Positions 48,337 to 57,412 of a DNA stretch of 64,000 bases are shown here, in pieces. Origin of the DNA: Pseudomonas azadiae (GTDB lineage: Bacteria > Pseudomonadota > Gammaproteobacteria > Pseudomonadales > Pseudomonadaceae); the NCBI RefSeq assembly GCF_019145355.1, contig NZ_JAHSTY010000001.1:2666001-2730000 (forward strand), given 5' to 3'. Each line of letters starts with the position of its first letter. Position 1 is the first letter of the stretch. The notes below the pieces were generated by a model, which worked only from the letters and a program-made list of their open reading frames with translations, had not been told where the DNA came from and did not search any database. The position numbers were made by a program, and so were the translations under genes.

Positions 48337-48358
48337 AGTGCAATTCACTATATAAGTG
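48337..48358. promoter_or_regulatory. Alternating AGTG/CACT half-sites between dadA and lrp
   Basis: AGTG, CACT and AGTG start nine bases apart (48337, 48346, 48355), so each neighbouring pair forms a small inverted repeat around five AT-rich bases. The region is the control gap of dadA and the Lrp-type gene. Regular spacing suits a multimeric Lrp-type protein, but no binding is shown. Confidence 0.4.
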
Positions 48359-48413
48359 CCTATATTTGGCGACAATTCTCGGCAAAAACCCTTTTCACAG
48401 AGGCGTATCCCCT

Positions 48414-48902
48414 ATGCGTACCAACACCCAGTCCAAACGGGAGCTGGACAAGATCGACCGCAATATCCTGCGCATCCTGCAGACCGATGGGCGTATTTCA
48501 TTCACGGAGCTGGGGGAAAAGGTCGGCCTGTCGACCACGCCGTGCACCGAGCGCGTGCGCCGGCTGGAGCGTGAGGGGATCATCATGGGCTACAACGCGC
48601 GGCTCAACCCCCAGCATTTAAAGGGCAGCTTGCTGGTATTTGTCGAGATCAGCCTCGATTACAAGTCCGGCGACACCTTTGAGGAGTTCCGCCGCGCCGT
48701 GTTGAAGCTGCCCCATGTGCTGGAGTGCCACCTGGTGTCGGGGGACTTCGACTACCTGGTGAAAGCGCGGATTTCAGAGATGGCGTCTTATCGCAAACTG
48801 CTCGGCGATATCCTGCTCAAACTTCCCCATGTGCGCGAATCCAAGAGCTATATCGTGATGGAAGAGGTGAAGGAGAGCCTGAACCTGCCGATCCCGGATT
48901 GA
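48414..48902 (+). CDS. lrp: Lrp/AsnC family regulator of the dad operon
   Basis: ATG at 48414 gives 162 residues, very like enteric Lrp. The DNA-binding domain is LDKIDRNILRILQTDGRISFTELGEKVGLSTTPCTERVRRLEREGII (about 11-58). The RAM effector domain is at 75-150, with VLECHLVSGDFDYLVKARI as ligand pocket. In pseudomonads the Lrp-type gene next to dadA (also called dadR) activates dadAX with L-alanine as effector. A longer upstream reading has no resemblance. Confidence 0.92.
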   Translation: MRTNTQSKRELDKIDRNILRILQTDGRISFTELGEKVGLSTTPCTERVRRLEREGIIMGYNARLNPQHLKGSLLVFVEISLDYKSGDTFEEFRRAVLKLPHVLECHLVSGDFDYLVKARISEMASYRKLLGDILLKLPHVRESKSYIVMEEVKESLNLPIPD

Positions 48903-48920
48903 CTGACACAACACGCTCAA

Positions 48921-49009
48921 TGTGGGAGCTGGCTTGCCTGCGATAGCGGTGGATCAGTCAGCACCTGTTTACCTGACATACCGCTATCGCAGGCAAGCCA
49001 GATCCCACA
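48921..49009. repeat. REP doublet, family B
   Basis: Core GGGAGCTGGCTTGCCTGCG with ATAGCGGT tails on the left; the right copy has one change (AGATCCC for AGCTCCC). It lies in the gap between the convergent lrp and YkgJ-family genes. Confidence 0.92.
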
Positions 49010-49029
49010 TTTTTAACCGCACGCATCCT

Positions 49030-49383
49030 TCAAACCAGCACTTGCCGCGTACTCGCCATGTACTCATGAATCTGCTTTTCCACCCGCGGATGAATCAGCT
49101 CAACAGGCCTGCGGCCGTTCGGGCACGGCAACGTCTTGGTAGTGCCGAACAGCCGGCAGATCAGCGGCCTTTCGTCGTAAACCGTGCAACCATTGGGCCC
49201 CAGGTGCACGCAGTTCAACTCATCCATGGCCGCGTCCTGCTCGGCGGCGGTCTTACGTGGCAGGCGTGACATCTCCTCGGGCGAAGTGGTCACCGGCCCA
49301 CAGCAATCGTGGCAACCGGGGACGCATTCGAACGACGGTATCTGCCGACGCAGCGCGCTGATTTTCTGACTGTTGCAACTCAT
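49030..49383 (-). CDS. YkgJ-family cysteine cluster protein
   Basis: A 117-residue protein with the YkgJ (CxxCxxCC) zinc/iron-chelating pattern: FECVPGCHDCCGPV near 19-32, NCVHLGPNGCTVYDERPLICRLFG near 57-80 and LPCPNGRRP after it. Eight or more cysteines suggest bound Fe-S or zinc. Function is unknown. It is divergent from the FAD oxidoreductase gene across 113 bases. Confidence 0.88.
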   Translation of the reverse strand: MSCNSQKISALRRQIPSFECVPGCHDCCGPVTTSPEEMSRLPRKTAAEQDAAMDELNCVHLGPNGCTVYDERPLICRLFGTTKTLPCPNGRRPVELIHPRVEKQIHEYMASTRQVLV

Positions 49384-49496
49384 CGAAATACATACCGAAC
49401 GGTGAATAGCCGTGGATTCTGCCGCAAAATGAGCTGCGCAGACAGCTTCGTCCGACCGTTGTATCCTGCGTCAAATTTTCCAAACAGGCATGCCCC

Positions 49497-50789
49497 ATGA
49501 CCGCCAGCGCCCAGCACACCGCTTCCTACTACGCCGCAAGCAGCCTGCCGCAGCCCGACTACCCGGCGCTTACGGGAGAAGTGACGGCCGACGTGTGCGT
49601 GGTTGGCGGGGGCTTTTCCGGGCTCAATACGGCACTGGAGCTGGCCGAACGCGGTTTCAGCGTGGTGTTGCTCGAAGCGCGCAAGATCGCCTGGGGCGCG
49701 AGCGGACGGAATGGCGGCCAATTGATTCGCGGCGTCGGTCACGGCCTGGACCAGTTCGCCAATGTGATCGGCACCGACGGCGTACGCCAGATGAAGCTGA
49801 TGGGCCTGGAAGCCGTGGAAATTGTGCGTGAGCGCGTCGAGCGCTTCCGCATCCCCTGCGACTTGACTTGGGGCTACTGCGACCTCGCCAACAAACCGCG
49901 TGACCTGCAGGGTTTGGCCGAAGACGCTGAAGAACTGCGCAGCCTGGGTTACCGACATGCAGTACGCCTGCTGCACGCCAGCGAAATGGGCAGCGTGATC
50001 GGTTCCGAGCGTTATGTAGGCGGCATGATCGACATGGGCTCCGGCCACTTGCACCCGCTGAACCTGGCCCTGGGTGAAGCCGCCGCGGCGCAGCAACTGG
50101 GCGTGAAGCTGTTCGAACAGTCCGAAGTCACGCGCATCGACTACGGCGCTGAAGTCAACGTGCACACTGCCCAAGGCAACGTGCGCGCCAAGACCCTGGT
50201 ACTGGCGTGCAATGCCTACCTCAATGGCCTCAACCCTCACTTGAGTGGCAAAGTGCTGCCCGCCGGCAGTTACATCATCGCCACCGAGCCGTTGAACCAA
50301 GCCCAGGCTGCCAGCCTGTTGCCGCAGAACATGGCGGTGTGTGACCAACGTGTCACGGTAGACTACTTCCGACTGTCCGCCGACTGCCGCCTGCTGTTCG
50401 GCGGTGCTTGCCACTACTCCGGCCGTGACCCCCAGGACATCGGCGCCTATATGCGCCCGAAGATGCTGCGCGTGTTCCCGCAATTGGCCGAAGTGAAGAT
50501 CGATTACCAATGGGGCGGCATGATCGGGATCGGGGCGAACCGCCTGCCGCAGATTGGCCGACTGGCCGACCAACCCAACGTGTATTACGCCCAGGCCTAC
50601 GCCGGCCACGGGCTTAACGCCACGCATCTGGCGGGCAAGCTGTTGGCCGAAGCGATCAGCGGCCAGCAACAGGGCCGCTTTGACCTGTTCGCCCAGGTGC
50701 CGCACATGACCTTCCCCGGTGGCAAGCACCTGCGCTCGCCGCTGCTGGCCCTGGGAATGCTCTGGCACCGCCTCAAGGAGCTGGTCTAA
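49497..50789 (+). CDS. FAD-dependent oxidoreductase, PuuB-like
   Basis: A 430-residue DAO-family flavoprotein with the nucleotide motif DVCVVGGGFSGLNTALELAERG (about 31-52), EARKIAWGASGRNGGQLIRG and a C-terminal FAD loop YYAQAYAGHGLNATHLAGK. It resembles gamma-glutamylputrescine oxidase PuuB and related polyamine oxidases. The PuuC-like dehydrogenase at 57.2 kb and the PuuR-like regulator support a polyamine role by context. Substrate is inferred. Its stop is one base from the stop of the convergent DUF1127 gene. Confidence 0.85.
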   Translation: MTASAQHTASYYAASSLPQPDYPALTGEVTADVCVVGGGFSGLNTALELAERGFSVVLLEARKIAWGASGRNGGQLIRGVGHGLDQFANVIGTDGVRQMKLMGLEAVEIVRERVERFRIPCDLTWGYCDLANKPRDLQGLAEDAEELRSLGYRHAVRLLHASEMGSVIGSERYVGGMIDMGSGHLHPLNLALGEAAAAQQLGVKLFEQSEVTRIDYGAEVNVHTAQGNVRAKTLVLACNAYLNGLNPHLSGKVLPAGSYIIATEPLNQAQAASLLPQNMAVCDQRVTVDYFRLSADCRLLFGGACHYSGRDPQDIGAYMRPKMLRVFPQLAEVKIDYQWGGMIGIGANRLPQIGRLADQPNVYYAQAYAGHGLNATHLAGKLLAEAISGQQQGRFDLFAQVPHMTFPGGKHLRSPLLALGMLWHRLKELV

Positions 50790-50790
50790 G

Positions 50791-51015
50791 TCAGCTGCGC
50801 CAGAAAGGTTTCAAGCCTTCCTGGCGTGCCTGTTCAGCGCTCAGCCCGACGTCGCGAAGTTGCTCGCGGCTCAGGTGCAGCAAGGCCTTGCGCGTGTGAC
50901 GACGCTGCCAGAACACACGCCAGCAACTGTTATGGCGCGGCGCCGTCGCCCGTTCCTGTCCGGCCTCCAACTCCTGGCTGTGTAACGCCAGCCGCACATC
51001 GCTCATTCCGTTCAT
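50791..51015 (-). CDS. DUF1127 small basic protein
   Basis: A 74-residue protein (or 71 from the second Met) ending with the DUF1127 motif WRVFWQRRHTRKALLHLSREQLRDVGLSAEQARQEGLKPFWRS, a basic amphipathic helix with Arg/Leu pattern. Small DUF1127 proteins bind RNA in some alphaproteobacteria and affect phosphate and carbon metabolism; here the role is unknown. It is tightly convergent with the oxidoreductase gene and divergent from the MocR gene (169-base gap). Confidence 0.85.
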   Translation of the reverse strand: MNGMSDVRLALHSQELEAGQERATAPRHNSCWRVFWQRRHTRKALLHLSREQLRDVGLSAEQARQEGLKPFWRS

Positions 51016-51184
51016 GTGTATTGCCCCTCATTTGCCGTATTTGCCATGAGAGACCAGCATGGGTGCGTGGTAAAAACCATTACAGATTCAACCAAACTTT
51101 ATTAAAACCATACAGACCCTGCCTATGAGCGGCTGAATCCTGTATTTTGCGCTTATTTGTACTGGTCACCAGGGAGCGACCGCC

Positions 51185-52609
51185 ATGACCCTCTATGTGA
51201 ACCTCGCCGAATTACTGGGCACGCGTATCGAACAGGGCTTCTACCGCCCCGGTGATCGCTTGCCTTCTGTACGGGCCTTGAGCGTGGAGCACGGGGTCAG
51301 CCTGAGCACCGTGCAGCAGGCCTACCGTTTGCTGGAAGACAATGGGTTGGCGATGCCCAAGCCGAAATCCGGCTACTTCGTACCGGTCGGTCGCGAGCTG
51401 CCCGCGCTGCCTGAGGTTGGCCGCCCGGCCCAACGGCCGGTGGAGATTTCCCAGTGGGACCAGGTGCTGGAGTTGATCCGCGCGGTCCCGCGCAAAGATG
51501 TCATACAGCTGGGTCGCGGCATGCCGGATGTATTGTCGCCCACCCTCAAGCCCCTGCTGCGCAGCCTGGCGCGGGTGAGTCGCCGCCAGGACTTGCCCGG
51601 CCTGTATTACGACAACATCCTCGGCTGTATGGACTTGCGTGAGCAAATTGCGCGGCTGTCATTGGATTCCGGCTGCCAGCTGACCGCCGAGGATATTGTG
51701 ATCACCACCGGATGCCATGAGGCGCTGTCGGCCAGCATTCACGCTATCTGTGAACCCGGCGATATCGTCGCGGTGGACTCACCGAGCTTCCACGGCGCGA
51801 TGCAGACCCTCAAGGGCCTGGGCATGAAAGCCCTGGAAATCCCCACCGACCCGATCACCGGCATCAGCCTTGAAGCCCTGGAATTGGCCCTGGAGCAGTG
51901 GCCGATCAAAGTCATCCAGCTGACGCCCAACTGCAACAACCCGCTGGGCTACATCATGCCGGAAGCGCGCAAACGCGCGTTGCTGACCCTGGCTCAGCGT
52001 TTTGATGTGGCGATCATTGAAGACGATGTGTACGGCGAACTGGCCTACAGCTACCCGCGCCCGCGTACCATCAAGTCCTTCGACGAAGACGGCCGTGTCT
52101 TGTTGTGCAGTTCCTTCTCGAAAACCCTGGCCCCCGGCCTGCGCATCGGTTGGGTCGCGCCCGGCCGATACCTGGAACGGGTGCTGCACATGAAGTACAT
52201 CAGCACCGGTTGCACCGCCACGCAGCCACAAATCGCGATCGCCGAGTTCCTCAAGGGCGGGCATTTCGAGCCCCATTTGCGCCGGATGCGCAGCCAATAC
52301 CAACGCAATCGCGACCTGATGCTCGATTGGGTCAGCCGTTATTTCCCTGCGGGCACCCGCGCCAGCCGCCCCCAGGGCAGTTTCATGCTGTGGATAGAAC
52401 TCGCCGAGGGTTTCGATACCCTCAAGCTCAACCGGATGCTGGTGGAGCAAGGCGTACAGATCGCGGTGGGTAGCATCTTTTCCGCGTCGGGCAAATACCG
52501 CAACTGCCTGCGCATGAACTACGCCGCCAAGCCAACCGCTCAAATCGAAGAAGCCGTGCGCAAGGTCGGTGCGGCCGCCAGCAAAATGCTGGCCGAAGCG
52601 GTCGACTGA
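51185..52609 (+). CDS. MocR-type (GntR/aminotransferase) regulator
   Basis: A 474-residue fusion. The N-terminal GntR winged helix (1-75) has RIEQGFYRPGDRLPSVRALSVEHGVSLSTVQQAYRLLEDNGL. The C-terminal domain (about 95-470) is a fold-type I aminotransferase with TPNCNNPLGY, EDDVYGEL and PLP Lys in SFSKTLAPGLRIGW. Such proteins are regulators using PLP as sensor, for example in vitamin B6 or amino-acid metabolism. Target unknown. It is transcribed toward the phospholipase D gene, 61 bases downstream. Confidence 0.9.
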   Translation: MTLYVNLAELLGTRIEQGFYRPGDRLPSVRALSVEHGVSLSTVQQAYRLLEDNGLAMPKPKSGYFVPVGRELPALPEVGRPAQRPVEISQWDQVLELIRAVPRKDVIQLGRGMPDVLSPTLKPLLRSLARVSRRQDLPGLYYDNILGCMDLREQIARLSLDSGCQLTAEDIVITTGCHEALSASIHAICEPGDIVAVDSPSFHGAMQTLKGLGMKALEIPTDPITGISLEALELALEQWPIKVIQLTPNCNNPLGYIMPEARKRALLTLAQRFDVAIIEDDVYGELAYSYPRPRTIKSFDEDGRVLLCSSFSKTLAPGLRIGWVAPGRYLERVLHMKYISTGCTATQPQIAIAEFLKGGHFEPHLRRMRSQYQRNRDLMLDWVSRYFPAGTRASRPQGSFMLWIELAEGFDTLKLNRMLVEQGVQIAVGSIFSASGKYRNCLRMNYAAKPTAQIEEAVRKVGAAASKMLAEAVD

Positions 52610-52670
52610 CCTTTCCAGGGAAATGGCCGTCATATACCGACAACGCCCTGATCTGGAAGCGACTCCCTTG

Positions 52671-54239
52671 ATGATTCAACGGCTATTTCCGTTTTTCCTG
52701 TTGGGAGCCCTGGCCCTGGGCGGCTGCGCCACGGTGAGCGCGCCGCGAATCCCCAGTGACGCCCTGCCCGCTGCGCAATCGTCGTTCGGCCGCTCGATCC
52801 AGGCCCAGGCCGCGCCTTACCAGGGCCGCTCGGGTTTCCGCCTGCTGCCCAACAGCAGCGAGGCGTTCATGGCCCGCGCCGAGTTGATCCGCAACGCCCA
52901 GACCAGCCTCGACCTGCAGTACTACATCGTGCATGACGGCATCAGCACCCGCATGCTGGTGGACGAACTGCTCAAGGCGGCCGACCGTGGCGTTCGCGTG
53001 CGCATCCTGCTGGACGACACCACCAGCGACGGCCTCGACCAGGTCATCGCCACCCTCGCGACCCATCCCAGCATCGAGATCCGCCTGTTCAACCCCCTGC
53101 ACCTGGGGCGCAGTACCGGCGTGACGCGGGCCATGGGCCGCCTGTTCGACCTGTCGCTGCAACACCGGCGCATGCACAACAAGCTGTGGCTGGCGGACAA
53201 CAGCGTGGCCATCGTCGGCGGACGCAACCTGGGGGACGAATATTTCGATGCCGAGCCCAACCTGAACTTCACCGATATCGACATGCTCAGCGTGGGGCCG
53301 GTGGCCGAGCAACTGGGGCACAGTTTCGACCAGTACTGGAACAGCGCGCTGAGCAAGCCGATTGCTGATTTCGTCTCCGTTACGCCGTCCAGAGTCGACC
53401 TGGCCGCTGCGCGCGTGCGCCTGGAAGCCTCCCTGGCCGAGTCGCGCCAGCAAAACCACGCGCTGTACAACCGCTTGCGCACCTACCAGACCCAACCGCG
53501 CATGGACACCTGGCGCCGGGAGCTGATCTGGGCGTGGAACCAGGCACTGTGGGACGCACCGAGCAAAGTGCTGGCCAAGGCCGACCCGGACCCTCGGTTG
53601 TTGCTCACCACGCAACTGGCGCCGGAACTGGACGGGGTCACGCATGAGTTGATGATGATCTCGGCGTATTTCGTGCCGGGGCAACCGGGGCTGGTGTACC
53701 TGACCGGCCGCGCCGATGCTGGCGTGTCGGTCAGCCTGCTGACCAACTCCCTGGAAGCCACTGACGTACCGGCGGTGCACGGTGGTTATGCACCCTATCG
53801 CAAGGCATTGCTGGAACACGGGGTCAAACTCTACGAGCTGCGTCGCCAGCCGGGTGACCCCAGCGCAGGCAGCGGGCCGCACCTGTTTCGACGCGGCTCG
53901 TTCCGTGGCTCGGATTCCAGCCTGCACAGCAAGGCGATGATCTTCGATCGCACGAAATCATTTATCGGCTCCTTCAACTTCGACCCACGTTCAGTGCTGT
54001 GGAACACCGAGGTCGGCGTGCTGGTGGACAGCCCCGAGTTGGCGGAGCACGTGCGCAACCTGGCGCTGCAAGGCATGGCGCCAGCGTTGAGCTATGAAGC
54101 GAAATTGCAGGACGGGCAAGTGGTGTGGGTGACCGAAGATAACGGTCAATTGCACACCCTGACCCACGAGCCGGGCAGTTGGTGGCGCAGGTTCAACGCC
54201 TGGTTTGCTACCTCTGTCGGGCTGGAACGCATGCTCTAA
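52671..54239 (+). CDS. Phospholipase D family lipoprotein
   Basis: ATG at 52671 gives 522 residues. A lipoprotein signal with lipobox LGGC (Cys19) comes first. Two HKD motifs follow: HNKLWLADNSVAIVGGRN near 165 and HSKAMIFDRTKSFIGSFN near 418, the pair expected for PLD and cardiolipin-synthase-like enzymes. SLDLQYYIVHDG and VRVRILLDDT are family segments. It probably acts on phospholipids at the outer membrane. Substrate unknown. It follows the MocR gene on the same strand. Confidence 0.9.
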   Translation: MIQRLFPFFLLGALALGGCATVSAPRIPSDALPAAQSSFGRSIQAQAAPYQGRSGFRLLPNSSEAFMARAELIRNAQTSLDLQYYIVHDGISTRMLVDELLKAADRGVRVRILLDDTTSDGLDQVIATLATHPSIEIRLFNPLHLGRSTGVTRAMGRLFDLSLQHRRMHNKLWLADNSVAIVGGRNLGDEYFDAEPNLNFTDIDMLSVGPVAEQLGHSFDQYWNSALSKPIADFVSVTPSRVDLAAARVRLEASLAESRQQNHALYNRLRTYQTQPRMDTWRRELIWAWNQALWDAPSKVLAKADPDPRLLLTTQLAPELDGVTHELMMISAYFVPGQPGLVYLTGRADAGVSVSLLTNSLEATDVPAVHGGYAPYRKALLEHGVKLYELRRQPGDPSAGSGPHLFRRGSFRGSDSSLHSKAMIFDRTKSFIGSFNFDPRSVLWNTEVGVLVDSPELAEHVRNLALQGMAPALSYEAKLQDGQVVWVTEDNGQLHTLTHEPGSWWRRFNAWFATSVGLERML

Positions 54240-54255
54240 AGCCAAAAGAGGTCAC

Positions 54256-54346
54256 TGTGGGAGCCGGGCTTGCCCGCGATAGCGCAGTGTCAGGCAACGG
54301 GTGAGCTGGCTGAGCCACCGCTATCGCAGGCAAGCCAGCTCCCACA
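54256..54346. repeat. REP doublet, hybrid B-variant / B
   Basis: The left arm is GGGAGCCGGGCTTGCCCGCG and the right arm, read back, is the family B form GGGAGCTGGCTTGCCTGCG, the mirror image of the arrangement at 32.6 kb. It lies in the gap between convergent PLD and MFS genes. Confidence 0.9.
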
Positions 54347-54365
54347 TTTTGACCGTATTTCAAGA

Positions 54366-55508
54366 TTAGGCCGGCTGTGCAACGCCGAATGCCCCCTGGC
54401 GCAACAACAGCAGCACCAACCCCAACGCACCGGCCGCCATCAGCAGTGGCAACGCATGCCCGCTGATCCACTGGCTGCCAGCACCGGCCACCAGCGGGCC
54501 GATCAGGCAACCGATACCCCACAGCTGCGCTACGTGAGCATTGGCGCGCACCAGCGCATCGTCGCGGTAACGCTCGCCAATCAGGATCAACGACAGCGTG
54601 AACAGCCCACCGGCACTGGCACCGAACACCACCCATACTGGCCAGATCAGCGGTGTATGCAGCAACAACGGGACGGCCAGGCTCGACACCAGCAGCAGCA
54701 CCGCGCAACTCAGGAATAGCGTGCGCCGCGGCAGGTAGTCGGCCAGCGCGCCAATCGGCAGTTGCAGCAGCGCGTCGCCCACCACCACGGTGCTGACCAT
54801 CGCCAAGGCGACCTCAGCGGTGAAGCCTTGTTGCAGGCAATACACCGGCAACAACGTCAGAATCATCGCCTCAAATGCGGCAAACAAGGCCACCGCCCAG
54901 GCGATGGCCGGCAGGCTCAGGCAGAAGCGCCACAGGTCGGCAAAGGTCACGCTGAAGGACTCGGCGGTCGGCGCGCCGGTACGGCCCAGCAACAGCAAGG
55001 GCGCGACCACCAACAGGCCGACGCCGACCCAGAACCCGTAGTCATGGTCGGTGCCGATCAAGCCCAGCAGCAAGGGGCCCGAGAGTTGGCTCAAGGCATA
55101 ACTGCAGCCATACAGCGCCACCAGCCGGCCACGCCACTGCTCCACCACCAACTGGTTGATCCAGCTTTCGCCGAGGATAAACACGATGGTCAGGATCACC
55201 CCGATCATCAGCCGCAGCACCAGCCACACCGGGTAGTTGGGCAGGATGGCCAGCAAGCCGATGGACACCGCGCCAGCCCAGAGGCACAGGCGCATGAGAT
55301 TGGCGGTGCCGAGCCATGACGCCATGCGACTGGACACCTTTGCGCCGAGCAGTACGCCAAAGGCCGGCATCGCCGCCATCACCCCGATGGCGAAACTGCC
55401 ATAGCCCCAGCTTTCAAGGCGCAGGGACACCAGCGGCATGCTGACGCCCAGGGCCAGCCCGACGCTGAGCACCGAGGCCAGCACGGCGAAATAAGTCGCC
55501 CAACGCAT
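54366..55508 (-). CDS. MFS transporter (YcaD/UMF-like)
   Basis: ATG at 55508 gives 380 residues and about twelve helices, starting MRWATYFAVLASVLSVGLALGVSMPLVSLRLESWGYGSFAIGVMAAMPAFGVLLGAKVSSRMASW with the loop-2/3 pattern of the major facilitator superfamily. It resembles the YcaD-type group of small MFS proteins. Substrate is unknown. Longer upstream reading runs into a REP element and is not part of the gene. Its promoter region is largely REP sequence. Confidence 0.85.
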   Translation of the reverse strand: MRWATYFAVLASVLSVGLALGVSMPLVSLRLESWGYGSFAIGVMAAMPAFGVLLGAKVSSRMASWLGTANLMRLCLWAGAVSIGLLAILPNYPVWLVLRLMIGVILTIVFILGESWINQLVVEQWRGRLVALYGCSYALSQLSGPLLLGLIGTDHDYGFWVGVGLLVVAPLLLLGRTGAPTAESFSVTFADLWRFCLSLPAIAWAVALFAAFEAMILTLLPVYCLQQGFTAEVALAMVSTVVVGDALLQLPIGALADYLPRRTLFLSCAVLLLVSSLAVPLLLHTPLIWPVWVVFGASAGGLFTLSLILIGERYRDDALVRANAHVAQLWGIGCLIGPLVAGAGSQWISGHALPLLMAAGALGLVLLLLRQGAFGVAQPA

Positions 55509-55550
55509 TTCCACGCTCCTGTGGATAATTTTGAAGGTCACGCAAAACAG

Positions 55551-55670
55551 TATGGGAGCGGGCTTGTGCGGGAGCCGGGCTTGCCCGCGATGCAGACGCC
55601 TCGGTGTGTCAGCCACACCTCGGTGATGCTATCGCAGGCAAGCCAGCTCCCACACAAGCCCGCTCCCACA
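55551..55670. repeat. Nested REP doublet: B-type pair inside A-type arms
   Basis: Outer arms TGGGAGCGGGCTTG (55553-55566) and CAAGCCCGCTCCCA (55655-55668) belong to family A. Between them sits a complete family B-type pair, 55567 to about 55654. Its left arm is GGGAGCCGGGCTTGCCCGCG and its right arm, read back, is GGGAGCTGGCTTGCCTGCG. Outer arms lack their usual CTCGCGAA tails. It lies between puuC-like and MFS genes on the minus strand. Confidence 0.88.
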
Positions 55671-55688
55671 TTTGAACTGCGGTGCTAC

Positions 55689-57182
55689 TTAGAGTTTGAT
55701 CCAGGTCGCCTTGAGTTCGGTGTACTTGTCGAACGCATGCAGCGACTTGTCGCGGCCGTTACCCGACTGCTTGAAGCCGCCAAACGGCGCGGTCATGTCG
55801 CCGCCATCGTACTGGTTGACCCACACGCTGCCGGCACGCAGCGCCTTGGCGGTCAGGTGCGCCTTGGAGATATCGGCGGTCCACACCGCTGCGGCCAGGC
55901 CGTAGACCGTGTCGTTGGCGATCTTGATCGCCTCTTCGGCGCTGTCGAAGGTGATCACCGACAGGACCGGGCCAAAGATTTCTTCCTGGGCGATTTTCAT
56001 CGCGTTGGTCACGCCGTCGAAAATCGTTGGCTCGACATAGGTGCCACCGGTTTCTTCCAGGGTGCGCTTGCCACCGGCGACCAACTTGGCGCCATCGGCA
56101 TGGCCGGCTTCGATGTACGAGAGCACGGTGTTCATCTGCTGGGTGTCCACCAGCGCGCCCACGTTGGTGGCAGGGTCCAGCGGGTTGCCAGGTTTCCAAC
56201 CCTTCAGGGCCTCGATCACCAGCGGCAGAAAGGTGTCTTTGATGGAGCGCTCCACAAGCAGGCGCGAACCGGCGGTGCAGACTTCGCCCTGGTTGAAGGC
56301 GATGGCACCGGCGGCGGATTCGGCGGCGGCTTGCAGGTCCGGCGCATCGGCAAACACGATATTCGGGCTCTTGCCACCGGCTTCCAGCCACACGCGCTTC
56401 ATGTTCGACTCGCCGGAGCGGATCAACAGCTGCTTGGCGATCTTTGTCGAACCGGTGAACACCAGGGTGTCGACGTCCATGTGCAGCGCCAGCGCATTGC
56501 CCACGGTGTGACCGTAGCCCGGCAGCACGTTGAACACGCCTTTTGGAATACCGGCTTCAACCGCCAGGCCCGCGATGCGGATGGCCGTCAGCGGGGATTT
56601 TTCGGACGGCTTGAGGATCACCGAGTTACCAGTCGACAGCGCAGGCCCCAGCTTCCAGCAGGCCATCATCAGTGGGAAGTTCCACGGCACGATAGCGCCG
56701 ACAACACCAACAGGCTCGCGCGTCACCAGACCAAGCTGGTCATGCGGGGTCGCGGCAACTTCGTCGTAGATCTTGTCGATGGCCTCGCCGCTCCAGCTCA
56801 GGGCATTCGCCGCGCCGGGTACATCGATGTTCAGGGAGTCGCTGATCGGCTTGCCCATGTCCAGGGTTTCGAGCAACGCCAGCTCTTCGGCATTGGCCTT
56901 GAGCAACGCGGCGAAACGGAGCATGGCGGATTTGCGCTTGGCTGGCGCCAGGCGCGACCAGACGCCGGAATTGAAGGTGGCGCGGGCGTTTTCCACGGCG
57001 CGCTGGGCGTCGTCGGCGTCACAGCTGGCAACAGTGGCCAGCAGGCGGCCATCGACCGGGCTGATGCATTCGAAAGTGTCACCGGAAACGGCGGCGGTGT
57101 ACTCGCCATTGATGTAGGCGCGGCCTTCGATCTTCAGGTCCTTGGCGCGTTGCTCCCAGTCGGCACGGGTCAGGGTGGTCAT
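55689..57182 (-). CDS. Aldehyde dehydrogenase, PuuC/KauB-like
   Basis: A 497-residue NAD(P)-dependent aldehyde dehydrogenase. It has VVGAIVPWNFPLMMACWKLGPAL with the catalytic Asn, VFTGSTKIAK (cofactor loop), Glu in LEAGGKSPN and the nucleophilic Cys in NQGEVCTAGSRLLVE. It is very like PuuC/KauB enzymes oxidising gamma-glutamyl-aminobutyraldehyde and related aminoaldehydes from polyamines. It is divergent from the cupin gene across 230 bases that hold an AT-rich palindrome. Confidence 0.9.
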   Translation of the reverse strand: MTTLTRADWEQRAKDLKIEGRAYINGEYTAAVSGDTFECISPVDGRLLATVASCDADDAQRAVENARATFNSGVWSRLAPAKRKSAMLRFAALLKANAEELALLETLDMGKPISDSLNIDVPGAANALSWSGEAIDKIYDEVAATPHDQLGLVTREPVGVVGAIVPWNFPLMMACWKLGPALSTGNSVILKPSEKSPLTAIRIAGLAVEAGIPKGVFNVLPGYGHTVGNALALHMDVDTLVFTGSTKIAKQLLIRSGESNMKRVWLEAGGKSPNIVFADAPDLQAAAESAAGAIAFNQGEVCTAGSRLLVERSIKDTFLPLVIEALKGWKPGNPLDPATNVGALVDTQQMNTVLSYIEAGHADGAKLVAGGKRTLEETGGTYVEPTIFDGVTNAMKIAQEEIFGPVLSVITFDSAEEAIKIANDTVYGLAAAVWTADISKAHLTAKALRAGSVWVNQYDGGDMTAPFGGFKQSGNGRDKSLHAFDKYTELKATWIKL

Positions 57183-57351
57183 GCGAGTGTCCTCCTCTTA
57201 TTGAATACGAGGGCCGGGCGATGTCCCCCGGCAGCCTCAAAGAATGCTTGCCCCGCCAGCCAGTTGTTCGGCTCAAGGCAGCTGCCACCCTAAACCAGCG
57301 GCCGGGGATGTTTCAATATATTTGACATTACACGGGTAAACGCCCTTGCGA

Positions 57352-57369
57352 TGTTCATTTTAATAAACA
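57352..57369. promoter_or_regulatory. AT-rich imperfect palindrome, candidate operator
   Basis: An 18-bp sequence (TGTTCATTTTAATAAACA) pairs at eight of nine positions with its own complement. It lies in the gap between divergent ALDH and cupin genes, 43 bases before the cupin start. It may bind a PuuR/PauR-like regulator; that is speculation. The rest of the gap shows no gene. Confidence 0.4.
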
Positions 57370-57412
57370 TAGACTTTGGGCTCTCCAACCGCAGGCCAGA
57401 CGGGACACGCAC

